Below are positions 52,336 to 64,000 of a stretch of DNA of 64,000 nucleotides, piece by piece. Position 1 is the stretch's first letter. Each line of letters starts with the position of its first letter. Made by a program: the position numbers and the translations under genes. The notes under the pieces were generated by a model. It made no database searches. It saw only the letters and a list, made by a program, of their open reading frames with translations, and had not been told where the DNA came from. This DNA comes from Dipteris shenzhenensis (taxonomy: Eukaryota > Polypodiophyta > Polypodiopsida > Gleicheniales), in the NCBI GenBank assembly GCA_047967505.1, contig CM106541.1. One strand, given 5' to 3'.

Positions 52336-53671
52336 TAAACTTCACGCACCTCTTTACTTCCTGCTACTTCTGAACTGACTGACAAAGATATTTATCATTG
52401 GGAATGGTACTTTAGAAAGAAGCTTTTATGCCAAGATACCACACCATACTTTCCTCCCTCAAATGAGAATGAAGATGGTAACATCCTAAGTGATGTTGTA
52501 ATCAAGCATAGGGAGAAGGAAAGGATCAGTAGATGCCATTATCTCAGTGAGCCAGTCTGTGCCAAAGAGAAGAGCGATACGTTGTTGAAAGAAGATCTTG
52601 CAGCTCAACATGACATGAACTAATATATATCGAGGAGTTTGAAGGGGCTGATTAGGTCGGATGGGTAGATTCCGAGGAAACATTGCACCTCCTTCATAGA
52701 CACCTTTACACTTAGCTCAAAACACTCTACAAACTATCATTAGACACAGACGCCTATAACTTTCAGTAGAGACATGATATCAGATATTCAAGTACACAAG
52801 AGATCAACCTTAATATGGGCTTCGCATTAATATAAGTTTCATTGAAAACAGACAGACGGTTGAAGAGATATGGACAGTTTATTGGAAGGGGGTAAAATCT
52901 ATCATGAAAATAGATTGTTAAACACAGAGACTCATAACATTTTGCAGTAGTATCCAATTCTAGACCTAAGCACCTAAAGACATGCAAAAGAGCTTCGTGC
53001 TCATATATGTTTCACAAGAAATAGAGAAGCGGCCAAAAAGTTATGGACAATTTACTTGATGGGGGTAAAAACTGTCATGAAAACAGACTATCAGACATAG
53101 AGACTCATAACTTTTTGCAGCAGTATCTGATTCAAGATTTGATATGGACATGCGTCTTAAAGAGAGCTTCTCATGATATACATTTCATTAATTTAGACTA
53201 TCGAGTAGAAAGTTATGAGCAAAATACTAAGAGGGGGTCAAAGTGTCATGAAAATTGCCCTCCACCCATGCTCATTTCGCCTGAGCAGGATGCTCCCTCA
53301 AGACTCCACCTTCATCAACAATCCACCCCTAATAGATTTTTCCTAGAAGAGGGAAAGAAGTTTGTATGGTGGCTTAGGAAACAGATGGACCATGTGTGCA
53401 CAGTGAGCAGCCGAATAGAAAGAACTTTTAAGGCTTTGAAAGAAAGAAAAGGGAAGAGACACTCAAGAGAGAGAACCTGAAGTGACCTTCATTACCAATA
53501 GAGTGATAATCCAACACTATAAATGCAAGGGAGAAGAAGAGGTTTCATACATACAAGAGGGAGCGGAAGCTCCAAGACTACTCATGGAGAGAGAATAAAC
53601 TAGAGAGAGATGGACTCAAGAGTCTACATAAGAGAATATCTATAAGAGGGAGAGAAGGCTCATGGAAGAGG
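52336..53671 (-). repeat. Partial gypsy LTR, minus strand
   Basis: A second minus-strand LTR copy joined directly to the previous one at AAACTTCACGCACC. It extends to AAGGCTCATGGAAGAG and stops in mid LTR, where CACTA sequence begins. Confidence 0.75.
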
Positions 53672-54565
53672 TATGCTAGGGGTTGCATGAGCAAGGTCGG
53701 TACATAGAATGTTATGCATAAGTTAGGAGCTTTCAATAATCTAGATTGCTTATTTAATTGAATTTTTTCTTGGTGTAGTGCACTATGTTCAATGCTATAT
53801 GGTGTGAGGGCAAGCATTTTCGAACACAACGGATTGATGATAAGAGAAACACATAAGATTGCGGAGTCATTGCCAGCTTTGAGGGAGCCAATGGAGCCAT
53901 GGATGATTATTGTGGCATAATCCAAGATATTATTAAGCTTGACTTTTGACACTTCTTTGTGTATGTGTTGGATGTAAAGTGGTTTAAGGACGTGGTGGAA
54001 AGAGGCCCTAATGCAACAATCAAACACCATGCAAGTGGCTTTGTAACTATCAACTCCACAAAGTTTTGGCAAAGTAGGAAGGACACACTAGTACTACCGC
54101 AACAATGTGAATAGATACTGTGCACACATATAAAAATACTCGCTTTTAAATATTTGATAACTTCGATGCAAGGAAAATAACATGATTGTATTTTTGTTTG
54201 AATAAGGTTGTCTATCAACCAATGGTGGATAATAATAAATGGTGGCATGTCATACCTATGATGTCACATTCCAAAGTGATGTATAGTACATTTACTAATA
54301 TGGAGCATATGGAGGATGATCATGGCCATGGAGGTGATGATGATCATGATACATGAGAGGAGGATGATCATGAGATAGGAGATACAGATATTGAGGACAT
54401 TACCCGTGAGGACGAGCCTACCATTGGTGATGCTGATTTCGATGAGCACATGAGTAGCACAAGTAGTAGTGGGTTAAATGTATTTGTAGATCTAAACACT
54501 TGTTTGGATTTTGAAGTAGATAGTTTGGTAAGGGTTGATCTCATTGAGGATGACATTGAACCGTA
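53672..54565 (+). pseudogene. C-terminal part of tnp2 (DUF4216) of the second CACTA element
   Basis: On the plus strand GKHFRTQRIDDKRNT is followed by DDYCGIIQDIIKLDF, a stop, then HFFVYVLDVKWFKD, HHASGFVTINSTKFW and KDTLVLPQQ. This closely parallels the DUF4216 stretch at 1392-1598. After what looks like an intron with TTGTTTGAATAAG, the C-terminus reads WWHVIPMMSHSKVMY and an acidic, Asp/His-rich tail (MEHMEDDHGHGGDDDH) ending near 54565. Together with the N-terminal exon at 24.8 kb this suggests one CACTA gene split by the 28.6-kb gypsy cluster. Confidence 0.7.
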
Positions 54566-54744
54566 GCCCATCATTGATATTGGAAAAACTATTTTACATA
54601 TTGTCTCATTCTCCTCATCTCACTTAATTCTTGTATATGTGGGCTTGCAAAAAAGCATTGATGTTTTTGTTAAAATTATGTGCTTTGGTAATCATGGGCA
54701 ATGTTTGGAAAGCAATGATGTACACCAAAATCTCACTTTCTGTA

Positions 54745-55000
54745 TTCTCTGTTTTGCATCTAAATACATGTCTAATTCTCAGTGTAGATGCACTAATACA
54801 CGTGCAAATAGATGCTTTGACAGATGTAGTAATAGACGGGCTCGTACTTTCTCAGTGTAGATGCGCTAATAGACGTGTCAATACATGCACAAATAGATTA
54901 CTTGTTAGACACACTATTAGATGCGCTCATAATTTCTCTATTCAAGAAACGCCTATAGACACGCCTGCTGTTTTGCACGTCTATCAAGCACGTCTATAGT
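54745..55000. repeat. Subterminal repeats of the second CACTA-like element (right side)
   Basis: GTAGATGCACTAATAC, ATAGATGCTTTGACAGATG, TAGACGTGTC and GACACGCCTGC-type units repeat about ten times, matching the motif family at 24060-24780. No TAGTG terminus was identified. Confidence 0.55.
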
Positions 55001-55264
55001 TGCTTTGTGTTGTTGTGTCAAACTTGAAGCTTGCAGAGTTTAGGAATTTCTCTTCGAAGTGCTCTCTACACAAAACCAAAAGGAACTAAAGTTTAAAGAA
55101 CATATCAATCAAAATCTCCTGGGCCCTTTCTCTCATTCTCACAACTCTCAAGAAATGAAGAAGAAGATACTCTCTTTTGCGGAATAATCTGAAACTATCT
55201 CTCTTTCTCTCGATCGATCTCCATCTCACTCTCAGATCATAATGCCTCAATGGAAGGCAAGGGA

Positions 55265-55276
55265 GCTCTGATACCA
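55265..55276 (-). promoter_or_regulatory. Primer binding site of a minus-strand copia element
   Basis: GCTCTGATACCA on the plus strand is the reverse complement of TGGTATCAGAGC, the initiator tRNA-Met primer site, and it directly abuts the LTR at 55277. Confidence 0.85.
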
Positions 55277-55668
55277 TGACAAAACATGCATACCTCAGGA
55301 TCTATGGAGTGCTCTAAGGTGGATGGAACCTGTGTAAACATGATGAAGAGAATGTTCCTGACAATTACCTCAAGTCAATTAGGTTCCAAGTTAGATTAGC
55401 TTGGACACATAAACAGAATCTTGAGTGAATGTGCATTTCTTCTCTTGCAATGTGTATTCAACAATACATGATAGGCCTCTTATATAGAGAGTGCCCTTTG
55501 AATAGTCAACACGTGTGGGATCCTCTTATCCACATCTCTCCTTGTGGATATCCTTGATCCACATCTCCACATCATGTAGTCCACATCCTAGGGTGGCTAC
55601 TTTAATTCTTTCCTATACCATACCTAATTAACCTCTAATTAATGTGCCCATGGCACCATATCTCTACA
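55277..55668 (-). repeat. Copia-type LTR, right copy (5' LTR of a minus-strand element)
   Basis: About 392 bp, starting TGACAAAACATG and ending CACCATATCTCTACA on the plus strand. Paired with 23098-23485. The next bases CACTT resemble CCCTT left of 23098. Confidence 0.8.
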
Positions 55669-55699
55669 CACTTAGCATTATTCAGACAACATTATGTAA

Positions 55700-56900
55700 G
55701 TGCACTAGACATTAAGAAAGAGCAACCATCCAATTATACTCGCCCCTTCCTGACATAATTGGATGATTATAGATGTGGTAATATACCCATGGAAATAGGT
55801 ATGGGATGGCAGGTTTCCTTTTCTCATGCCCCACTCTCTCTCGTGCAAGGGTTTCCTTTTCTCATGCCCCACTCTCTCTCGTGCAAGCATCTATTTGCAC
55901 TATGATCATTCACAACATCATGCTTGGCATATGAGTGTTGGTATTTTACACATACTAGTGTAGTAGCTAGCAATACTTACATCCATGTGATAGTTCTCTT
56001 ACAGACAATCACTACTTCCAACTATAATGACACAAATATTTCAAAGATTTGAAAGTAATTTGACACAGTATACATAGTCTGAAGTATCTGTAAAATGGCA
56101 TTTGATTCAACATAACAAGTGTTAATACATCATAGACCTTTCCACATATTATAAGACAGGGCATGTATGAAATCAACATTTGATTTGCAAATCCCATGCT
56201 CCAAATCATTGTCACATTACATTGGCATAGTTATACATGTTCCACTATCACTCATCTACAACTCTAGGCTGTTCACGTGAGATACTACTTTTTACACGGG
56301 CAATGCCTCATAGGATGGCATTAGCAAATTTGACACCTGGTCCCTCACATCTCTTCTTTTTTTTTTGTTCTTCACCCATCAAAATGTTTTCTCATCATTA
56401 AGGTAGATCCTATGAACACTTGGTTGCAAACATTGCACATCCACTTCTGACAATCTAACATTCTAACAAAATCTTGCGGTTTTGTAGGATTTTGCCCTCA
56501 TCCATGGGCCTCGTTCAAGATTTGTTGTTGACCTACCCCATCCTCTCTCTCCACCATGATTGATGTCCATGTAAAAGAGATAAAAATTCTCATGTCATTA
56601 ATCTGTATTATCATTGCAAGACCTTTCAAGTAGCTATGCTTTTCTTGATATTTTCCTAACAAGTGACATTTTCCTAAATCCATTTCATGTAAGTGCGCTA
56701 GACCAAGAGAGAGAGAAACCATCCAATTGCCTTTCCCCCTCCCAAAATAATTGGATTATTATAAATGCCATAATATACCTATTGAAATAGGAATGGGATG
56801 ACAAGTTACCTTTTCCCATGTCTTGCTCTCTCTCAATTAACCATCTATCTGCACTATAATTGTCCACGACATTATGCTATGTACGCAAATGTCAGTATAG
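55700..56900. repeat. Diverged duplication, with an inner 39-bp tandem duplication
   Basis: 55715-55900 and 56700-56870 share AACCATCCAATTA/G, ATAATTGGAT, ATATACC, GAAATAGG, ATGGGATG and CTCTCTCTC in order. In the first copy GTTTCCTTTTCTCATGCCCC plus the following bases are repeated twice in tandem (55814-55890). No gene seen from 55669 to 58270. Confidence 0.65.
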
Positions 56901-57289
56901 CAGTCAGCGATAGTTACATGTGTACTTATCCTCATTCTTTGTAATTCAGATATGCGGAGTAAATGACACCTAGCTAGGTTAAAATGGTACAATTGCTACC
57001 ATCTACACATATCATCAATCCTTTTTAAAAATAATCTATATTTTTAAACAAATTTCATTAAAATTTTATATTATGACACGAATTGTGTATTACTAGTAAC
57101 TAAACAAGTATGCTCCATAGCGATCTCTAGCATGTAATTTGCAGGTTGTGGGCTACACAACCGACTAGAATTTCAATGGGTTATTATCAGCTCGCAAAAG
57201 CGAGCCATAATCAATCAAAGTCAATTATTTATATCTTACTAGTAATAACTATAAAGTATAATATATTATATAGTATTTTACATACATGC

Positions 57290-57485
57290 GTGAGTTGTTA
57301 CAGGTTGGCACCAGTGAACCTCCCAACTGGCACAAAGAGTAATGTATGTTTTGAAACCATATGTGAGTACTTATGGGTCAGCATACACAAAGCCCCCACT
57401 GGCACATGTGACATAGATATTTTGTATCCATATGCGAGTAGTTATGGGTCGGCATATGTAGGCCCCCCATTGGCACATAGATACT
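57290..57485. repeat. Two-copy ~75-bp tandem repeat
   Basis: Copies of CCATATGTGAGTACTTATGGG, TCGGCATA and CCCCCACTGGCACAT occur at about 57357 and 57428, with a weaker third at 57300. Confidence 0.6.
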
Positions 57486-58271
57486 TTTTCTAAAAAACAT
57501 ATTCTTGTTTTATTCTTTTTAGAAACTATATAGTTTATGACTAGTAGACATATGATTGTTTTACTCTAAGTTTATTACTACTAAAATCTAGATAATTTAT
57601 GACTTCTAGAAACATTTACTTTTTCACTAATTTTTTAAAAATATTTTTTTTTTCATATTTTCACGAAACTAACTTCAAATTTGCTACCACTCTATTTTAA
57701 AGAAAATACTTGTCTTTATAAAAACAATATTTTCAAATGATAAATTGTAAACTAAGAGCTTTGCATTTATCAAAATTTCATCCTAGATATCAGCTAGCCT
57801 AAGCGACCCCACCACCCACACTGGATACTTTTTAAAAGGATTAAAAATCCTTTCAAATTTTCTTGGAAACTTTGTTTATCCTTTTCATCAAGACTCCAAG
57901 TAGTCCTAGAATCTCAGGAATGCAAACTCTACTATTGTGGGCACGTAGTATTATATAATCAATTATACCGCATAGTAAATTCATAATATTGTGCATTATT
58001 TAGTGTAATCCTACATGGTAATTTAAACATACCACATGGTATATAACATACCACACAGTAAACAAAAATACCGTTTGATATCTTCTCCATGTTACCACAT
58101 GGTGTCTAGACCTGCTGCAGTCGGTATTAAAAATCATTGATGGACCGATTTAAATCTCTCCAGGATCCCAAAAAGAATATTTTAAATGATTTAAATCACC
58201 AATTTAAAATTTCCATTTTAAATCCCTCTCAAATCCCTACATGCTGCCATTTTGGAGAATGTATATAGATA

Positions 58272-58800
58272 AAATGTTGTTATGGTGACTGCCCTTATGA
58301 TTCTTTATGGCAAGTGTGGATGCATGCAGAACATGTGTTTAGAACACTCCCTTATCGTGATACAGCTACTTTGACTACAATGATGGTAGAATTTGCACAA
58401 AATGGCCATGCAAGGAGGCCTTAGATCTTTGTAGTTGGATGTAGCATGAAGGCATCAAGCTAGATGACACCATTTTTGTTTGCATTCTGATTACATGCAA
58501 CTTTTTAGGATTGGTTAATGATGGCATGTAGTTTTTTATTTCAATCACAAAAGACCATGGCTTGATGCACAACGCTGAGCATTTTGTGTGCATGATAGAT
58601 CTTCTTGGTCATCTTGGATGTGTGGATGAGACTGAGGGCTTCATCAACATAATGTCCCAACAAAAACTTGCATTGGCATGACATTGTTTGCTTGATGCTT
58701 GTGGAGTTCATGGTGATGTGGAGCAGGGGATATGAGATGCCAATCAGTATTTTATTTTAGATCTAGAGAATGTGTACTGCATGTGACACTGTGAAATATG
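58272..58800 (+). pseudogene. Pentatricopeptide repeat (PPR) protein remnant
   Basis: The plus strand reads, with one frameshift near 58335, LYGKCGCMQN, then FRTLPYRDTATLTTMMVEFA, QNGHARRPLDLCSWM, stop, HEGIKLDDTIFVCILITCNF, GLVNDGM, stop, KDHGLMHNAEHFVCMIDLLG, CVDETEGFINIM, LLDACGVHGDVEQGI. This is the C-terminal repeat block of a plant PLS-type PPR protein, whose family pattern is YA(K)CG, NGH..EAL.LF..M, G..PD..TF, GLV.(E)G, YG..P..EHY.CMVDLLGR, LL.ACR.HG. Stops at TAG and TGA again fit C-to-T or G-to-A change. Intronless and truncated on both sides, it is a dead host gene or retrocopy. Confidence 0.85.
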
Positions 58801-59379
58801 TATGCAGGCCTATAGGCCATGGTTTCATTGCAACAAGATGGTTGCATTTGGCAGTGTTCGAGCACTTTAAATCTAGGGCAACTCGTTGAGGTTCTCAGGA
58901 AGATGTAGTCTTGATGGTGGTGTCAATCAACAAAATATGATGACTTGGAACTGTTATGATTTCCTTAGCTACCACACAACCCTTCCTATGGCTTTGCCAT
59001 GGGTCAATCCACTAGTGTATATCCAAATGAGATGTGCTTATTATTAGCCTACACATACACATGGACTGCACAAAGAATTCCTCATGGGGAAATCTAATTT
59101 TTTGCAAGCTTAGTATTCAGCAGTTTCCTTCACTCCTTGGCTTTTATTTGCTTGAACTTGCAATTTATGACTTGTATTCTTACAAGCGATGTCCAGCTCT
59201 CTTACTATACTATGTTCTACATTGCGGATTGTTAAGTCACGTTGGTCTTCTTGGTTCATCTTAATGCGAGTTCATAGTTGCTTTTGTTAGTCTATCCTTA
59301 CATTTTGCTTTTGTTTATTTACACATTGCACTTTTAATGTCTCATTTGTAAATATAAACATAAACTTGCCATATGGAAA

Positions 59380-60130
59380 AATAGAAATTTCTTGTATAGA
59401 ATTCTCACATTATGGAAAAATCTTTAACACCACTCAAAATCAATTTTCTCATGTGGGATAGGTTGATTAACCATGTTGAATTGTAGGAGCTAAAATGTTT
59501 AAAAGTTTTTCCTCATGGGAATGTCAAACATTTTTCCACATTCATGCAAGTTTCCTTTTGGAATTAATTAAAAATTTTCCCTCGGGAATATGAAACATTT
59601 TCCCCACATTCATACAAATGGGAAACAAGTCTCCATATGGGAAACGAGAAGCTTCCCACTTGTTCTATATCGATTTTACCACATCGGAAATTTGAGGGAA
59701 ATTTTAATTGAACATGCAAAAAATATCCCTTATGGAAATATCAAACATTTTTACAGATGGGAAAACGCAACATTCTCATGTGGGATAAGTTGATTAACCA
59801 TGTCAAAATGTGGGAACTAAGATGTACCTTAGCACGGGAATATCCAACATTTCTCCCACATTTGAACATGCAAGCGGGAAGCAAGGTCCCATATGGGAAA
59901 TGAAAAGCTTCCCATTTTAAATTGTAATATTCCAAATCGATTTTGCCACATGGGATATTATAATCAACCATGCAAAAAATCTCCCTTATTGGAATATCAA
60001 ACATTTTTACATATGGGAAAAATCAACATTCCATGTGAGAAAACACTTGAATGCGATAGAAGTAATTCCCATATGGTAACAAAATTAACCACATGTAAAC
60101 ATTAAATATTACGCATGGGGAAAATCTCCC
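59380..60130. repeat. Diverged ~300-bp tandem repeat rich in CATATGGGAAA
   Basis: TTCTCATGTGGGATAAGTTGATTAACCATG-type sequence recurs near 59450 and 59772, followed in both by GGGAATxTCxAACATTT and CACATT. Shorter variants of CCATATGGGAAA continue to 60130. No coding frame above 90 codons. Confidence 0.65.
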
Positions 60131-60228
60131 AGGTGGTTAATTCTCCCTTATAAAACAAGGGAAATCATGTGTAAAAAGTAGGCTTTTCTTCTTAGTGAGA
60201 AAATTCCTTTAAAAAATGGATGTTTGTC

Positions 60229-60398
60229 ACACCAATGTACATCATCCCCAACTTTGTGCATTGTCTATAAGAGAGTATTGTTCGGATCTAATTTAGTTCA
60301 ATAAGGACAATCATACCAATGTACATCATCCCTAACTTTGTGCACTTTCTATAAGAGAGTATTGTTCGGATCTAATTTACTTCAATAAGGACAATTAT
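60229..60398. repeat. 84-bp tandem duplication
   Basis: ACCAATGTACATCATCC through ATAAGGACAAT is present twice in tandem (60231 and 60315) with about four differences. Confidence 0.85.
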
Positions 60399-61234
60399 AT
60401 GGGAGCCAAACTAGGCAAACTTTTGCTATACAACTTCTTCCCCACTAGGCAAAATAGGCCCTTTGTCATCACCCTCGGAGGGAGCTCCCACTATGAGTTC
60501 AATCAATACAAGCCACTTGTTTTCTTGTTCCCCTTGCTTCTCAATGTCCCAACATGCAATCTTGGAGCAAATAAGAGCAATAATTATGAACAATTCATAA
60601 GATTCCAACTCATTTTTGCTATTGGAGTGGAGTAGTAAGTACTTTTAGTAGCAACAACGATTGTGAAACATCTACAAGTATATAGGATTTCTCTACATGA
60701 GATTCTGCAAAAATTGTCAAATTTATTTGCCTCATGCGCGTTGGACTTTGCATAGTAAAAAGCGGAGATGCGAATTTGTATCACAAAAAGAAATGGAGTT
60801 ATGTGGAGCTTGCACTTTCAAACCGAAAATTGGGCTAGCTTGATACAGGATTAGCATTGTGATGCATGGAAAGCTTTGGACGATAAATGAGGAACAAAGG
60901 GGACGACTTCCGAACTCAACCATAAGAGAAGAGGAAAACTGGACTCTTGTCAACCGGAGGTACACAGGCAGATCTTCGGTAATATCGCTGCAGTGTGATT
61001 TCAGGAGCATTTTAGCAGCTTGATTATTGTAGTTTAACTTGTTTCGTCGTATGGACGTCCTTCTGGTCCGATTCATTACAACGTCATTCGCTAAAACCCT
61101 TGCAGGTGTCTCTGTCGGCATTAAATTTATCAATCGCGCAGTCTTTGGGATTCATGCCTACAGTTCATGCATTGTCCAGTGACGTCCAAACTTGGTCGCT
61201 GACGTGGCCCTATTATCTGCATTGTCTGCAAACT
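60399..61234. other. Intergenic region downstream of the ATL-type gene
   Basis: Only short frames without recognisable domains. It would contain the 3' untranslated region and poly(A) signal of the minus-strand gene, but no site stands out. Confidence 0.4.
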
Positions 61235-61831
61235 TTAACAAACAAGTTGTCCACAGTTCCTTGCCTTCGGGTCAGCTTTTGCACAGTTTGTGTCTACCTT
61301 TTCTCGGCACGATGGGCAGGATGCATTGGTAAGCAGCCAAGGATCAATACAGGCAGGATGAAAGCCATGATTACAGGCCGGCAGCACTCTTACGGGCTGG
61401 CCCTCGTCGAAAACGCTCAAACAGATTGCACAATCCGATCCCAGAAAAATGCTATAGTGCGGAGGTGGGTCGCAAGCATATGGGCTGGACGGCAGCGCTG
61501 CCTCTATGGTTGCTATATCTAATTCTGTGTGGCGTGCAGTACGAGAGGCAGCAGATGATGGACTGCCAGGGAGAGCATTGGATGACGAAGTCGAGAGAGG
61601 AGAAGTAATGGACGGATGGCTGATCGAAACCGGTGAAGGCGGCAGATCATTAAGTAGTCGAGAACTGCGCCACTTATCGAAGAAGAAGAGGAGAATATAT
61701 GAGATGAATGCTACGATCAATACCGCTGTAAAATATAAAAAGCGCCACGGTTGGGAGTAGAAGAATAAAGTGAGCACAAGTAAGAAGAATGAAACGATAG
61801 CCCAGCCTACAACTAAACCTCTTGAAGACAT
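61235..61831 (-). CDS. ATL-type RING-H2 finger protein (membrane E3 ubiquitin ligase)
   Basis: An intact intronless frame of 198 residues starting MSSRGLVVGW. Two hydrophobic segments (about residues 6-24 and 31-51) should anchor it in a membrane. A Ser/Pro-rich linker follows, then TELDIATIEALP-like sequence (about 102-113) corresponding to the conserved region before the ring in ATL proteins. The RING-H2 finger has C134, C137, C153, H155, H158, C161, C172 and C175, with the Cys-3/His-4/His-5/Cys-6 order and a Trp at 165 in DPWL. This spacing is that of plant ATL ubiquitin ligases, which transfer ubiquitin from an E2 to substrates, often in defence or stress signalling. Substrate unknown. 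It is the only unbroken host gene here, of normal small ATL size. Confidence in family is high, in specific role low. Confidence 0.93.
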   Translation of the reverse strand: MSSRGLVVGWAIVSFFLLVLTLFFYSQPWRFLYFTAVLIVAFISYILLFFFDKWRSSRLLNDLPPSPVSISHPSITSPLSTSSSNALPGSPSSAASRTARHTELDIATIEAALPSSPYACDPPPHYSIFLGSDCAICLSVFDEGQPVRVLPACNHGFHPACIDPWLLTNASCPSCREKVDTNCAKADPKARNCGQLVC

Positions 61832-61869
61832 ATCTACCTAGCTGAAGGAGACTGAGACGATCAGAATCA

Positions 61870-61876
61870 TTTTATA
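61870..61876 (-). promoter_or_regulatory. Possible TATA box of the ATL-type gene
   Basis: TATAAAA on the minus strand, about 40 bases before the ATG. That leaves room for only a very short leader, so a different upstream start is possible. Confidence 0.3.
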
Positions 61877-61879
61877 TGA

Positions 61880-62767
61880 AATATTGTGACCGACTGATGC
61901 AGCATCGCAAGATGTTGCTTAAATTTTTTTACCGATTAGCGACCACACCTCCCGATTCGGAGTCGGTGAAGGTTGCCTGTTTTGTTTCACGCACAAATAG
62001 AAGGTTCACATAGCAGCTCCCAAGGGTCAAGATCTACGGCTTTCGACCACAGGGCCGGTTCGGAATTATGCCGCAATGCACAAGCGAGAAACATCAATGA
62101 AAGTTGAAAGTAGTCTACACTCCAAAAGCTGTCAACCTTCAAATAATTCACAAATACAACTCCAAATCAGCAAAATTAGATGGATCGTCCGATTGCAAGA
62201 GCCCAGGGTATTGCAAAAGCCGATCGTTGGGTTGCAAGATGTCTCTTTACCCTTTCCTCCTCGAGGGGTTGTTTCAAACAAAGACACACAAGTGAGCGTG
62301 GGCACGCTTAGTGAAAAACACGTTGCCTTGGTGGGTGGGTAGATGGTGGGTGTGTGTGTTGTGGGTGAGTGGCCTCAGGCCCAGGGCAGTTTGAGTGTAA
62401 GTGTTCTGAGCATAGTTAATAGGGTAGGAAAAAACACATTGGACACTTACTCTAAGGGGCTTAGCACATGGGAAGAAATAGGATGGGAATGGGAAAAGGT
62501 GGTCCCAAGTGGTCCCATGCATATTTCTATCCTATTCCTATCCCACCATGTGCTAACAAAAAAAGAACTAGGGATGGGTTTAGGAGGAAGAGGACACATG
62601 GCATCATTTCATGTGTTTAAGAGGTGGGGACCTTGTGGGGACAAGGACACATGTCATCCTTCCATGTTTTTGAATCCCTAAAAAAGGAGAATCCATTCTG
62701 GCTTCCAGTTTCTAGAGGCCATGGTCCAAGATGGGAGAAAAAGTGCCTCTGATCTACTTCTTGCACC
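61880..62767. other. Region between the ATL-type gene and a copia element
   Basis: No convincing gene. 62440-62760 contains the leader, and perhaps LTR, of the downstream copia element, but neither LTR limits nor a primer binding site could be fixed from one copy. Confidence 0.35.
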
Positions 62768-64000
62768 ATGTCTATGAGTAGCAACCTCAATCTTGAGGCA
62801 TCTGCTAAGTTAGACAACTCCAATTATGGTACATGGAAATACCGAATGGAGACCATTCTTGTACTTCAGGACAAATAGGAGTATGTCGATGGGTCTACAC
62901 CTAGACCATTGGCTGATCCAGCCACAAGTAGCTCTACTCCATCTGTTGTCACAGTACCAGCAACCGGATCTAGAACTACACAAACAGTTTTCACACCAGA
63001 AGCAGATCCTGCCATTGACCAAGCTCAGGAAAAATGGGATAATAAAGACAAGTATGCCTATCATCTGATCAAGCAGAATGTGCAAGATGTCATGCTAGGA
63101 CAACTCAATACAGTCAAGACATCGAAAGAAGCATGGGATATGTTCACAGCTCTCTATGAGTCCAAGAACACATCCAGGATTCTCACCCTGAGAAACCAAA
63201 TCAACTAGAGTTTTTGCAACAATAGTGAAACCGGTCATGCTTATGTACTCCACATAAAAGACTACAACAATAAACTTGTAGTAGTAGGAGAGACTATGAA
63301 CCCTGCAAAAATGGTTCAAGTCATCCTGTATGGACTAGAAGAGGGATACGAGAATCTAGTCCAGAGTATTGCCATCCAACGGCAAATTCCGACAGTGGAA
63401 GAACTTCAGTCACAGTCCTACTTGGTGAAGAACTCAGGACTCGGGCAATTCAAGCACGTAAAGGTCATTCTAATGATTAGGCATTCTCAGCTTCAGACAG
63501 AAGTAGAGGAAGAGGTAGATCATATCAAAGAAGTGGTCATCATCAGCAACAAAATCAAAGTCAGCATCAATATCAACATCAGCATCATCCTCATCAACAT
63601 TAAAATTAGCAAAGAGGAAATTATTCCAATCGAGGAAGATTTCAAGGACGAGGGAATGCATCCATCAACGTGTCAAACATTTAGTGCAACTATTGTCACA
63701 AGTTTGGCCACTATGAAAGAGATTGCCACAAGAAGCAGTACGACCAAGGCAGTCTAAAATCCAGTAGTGATCGAGGGAATTTCTGAGGTAGAGAAAATCA
63801 TCGTGGTGGACATTCTAGTCATAGTCATTTTGCAAATGAACATACGGGTATATGACGGGTACTCTAAACACTCCCCAGGAGTCGGCACTACAGACTCCAA
63901 ACCACTCCACACCTGCTGAGATCACCCCAGCAGAGTCAGCATAGCCGTCTTATGCCCCTTCCCCCATGCCATGTTATGCCCCTTCTACCATGCTGTCTTA
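62768..64000 (+). pseudogene. gag: Copia gag (5' part), decayed, cut by the window end
   Basis: ATG 62768 opens MSMSSNLNLEASAKLDNSNY, then GTWKYRMETILVLQDK, stop, EYVDG. It continues in the same frame with KEAWDMFTALYESKNTSRI and VILYGLEEGYENLVQSIA, the UBN2-type copia gag. After a frameshift near 63440 come an Arg/Gly stretch (SRGRGRSYQRSG), a Gln/His-rich stretch and a zinc knuckle CNYCHKFGHYERDC (about 63689-63730). Premature stops (62877 TAG, 63206 TAG, then TAA, TAG, TAG, TGA) sit where Gln or Arg codons would be expected. It is a different lineage from the copia at 9.8-15.3 kb. The pol region lies beyond the window. Confidence 0.85.

Noticed and set aside
61426-61760. Plus-strand frames of 60-84 codons over the ATL gene
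   Set aside because: Antisense shadows of the RING-H2 gene, which has a complete motif.

Overview
The window looks like intergenic DNA from a large, transposon-rich land-plant nuclear genome. The evidence is plant-type Ty1/copia and Ty3/gypsy elements, CACTA (En/Spm) transposons with tnp2-type transposase domains, a decayed PPR gene and one intact RING-H2 gene of the ATL family. I cannot place the species; a gymnosperm or other big-genome plant would fit. The only host protein gene that reads through without breaks is the ATL-type gene at 61235-61831 (minus). Nearly everything else is mobile DNA, mostly decayed.

Region 1 (1176-22976) is a three-level nest. The outer level is a CACTA element of about 21.8 kb with CACTA/TAGTG ends and a 3-bp TCA target duplication. 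Its tnp2 gene (minus) is split by a second TIR element at about 2157-16054, which has 35-bp perfect terminal inverted repeats. That inner element is itself split by a nearly intact copia retrotransposon (9814-15296, 298-bp LTRs, CATTT duplication). The inner element carries unfamiliar cargo: two plus-strand genes of unknown function, and on the minus strand a multi-exon transposase-like gene whose last exon runs toward a clear histone H3-like histone-fold domain (6603-7076).

Region 2 (23098-55668) is bracketed by two similar 390-bp copia-type LTRs in minus orientation. Between them lie pieces of a second CACTA element (tnp2 N-terminal exon near 24.8 kb, DUF4216 part near 53.9 kb). Inside that are many rearranged gypsy LTRs of about 2.1 kb, several in head-to-head inverted pairs, with pol fragments on both strands, a third CACTA fragment and a copia fragment. 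One gypsy LTR is cut by an 11.4-kb Mutator-like element (34147-45580, 9-bp duplication) with AAGCGAGC-rich ends, which holds six tandem roughly 0.75-kb units built around large palindromes and microsatellites.

Region 3 (55669-64000) has diverged tandem duplications, a PPR pseudogene (about 58.3-58.8 kb), the ATL gene, and the 5' part of another decayed copia element (gag from 62768) that runs off the window.

A theme across the window is that premature stops fall mostly where C-to-T change of CAG, CAA or CGA would create them. In the young copia all three stops are TAG at expected CAG sites, and both LTR mismatches are G/A in a CTG context. This fits deamination of methylated cytosines, mainly in CHG context.
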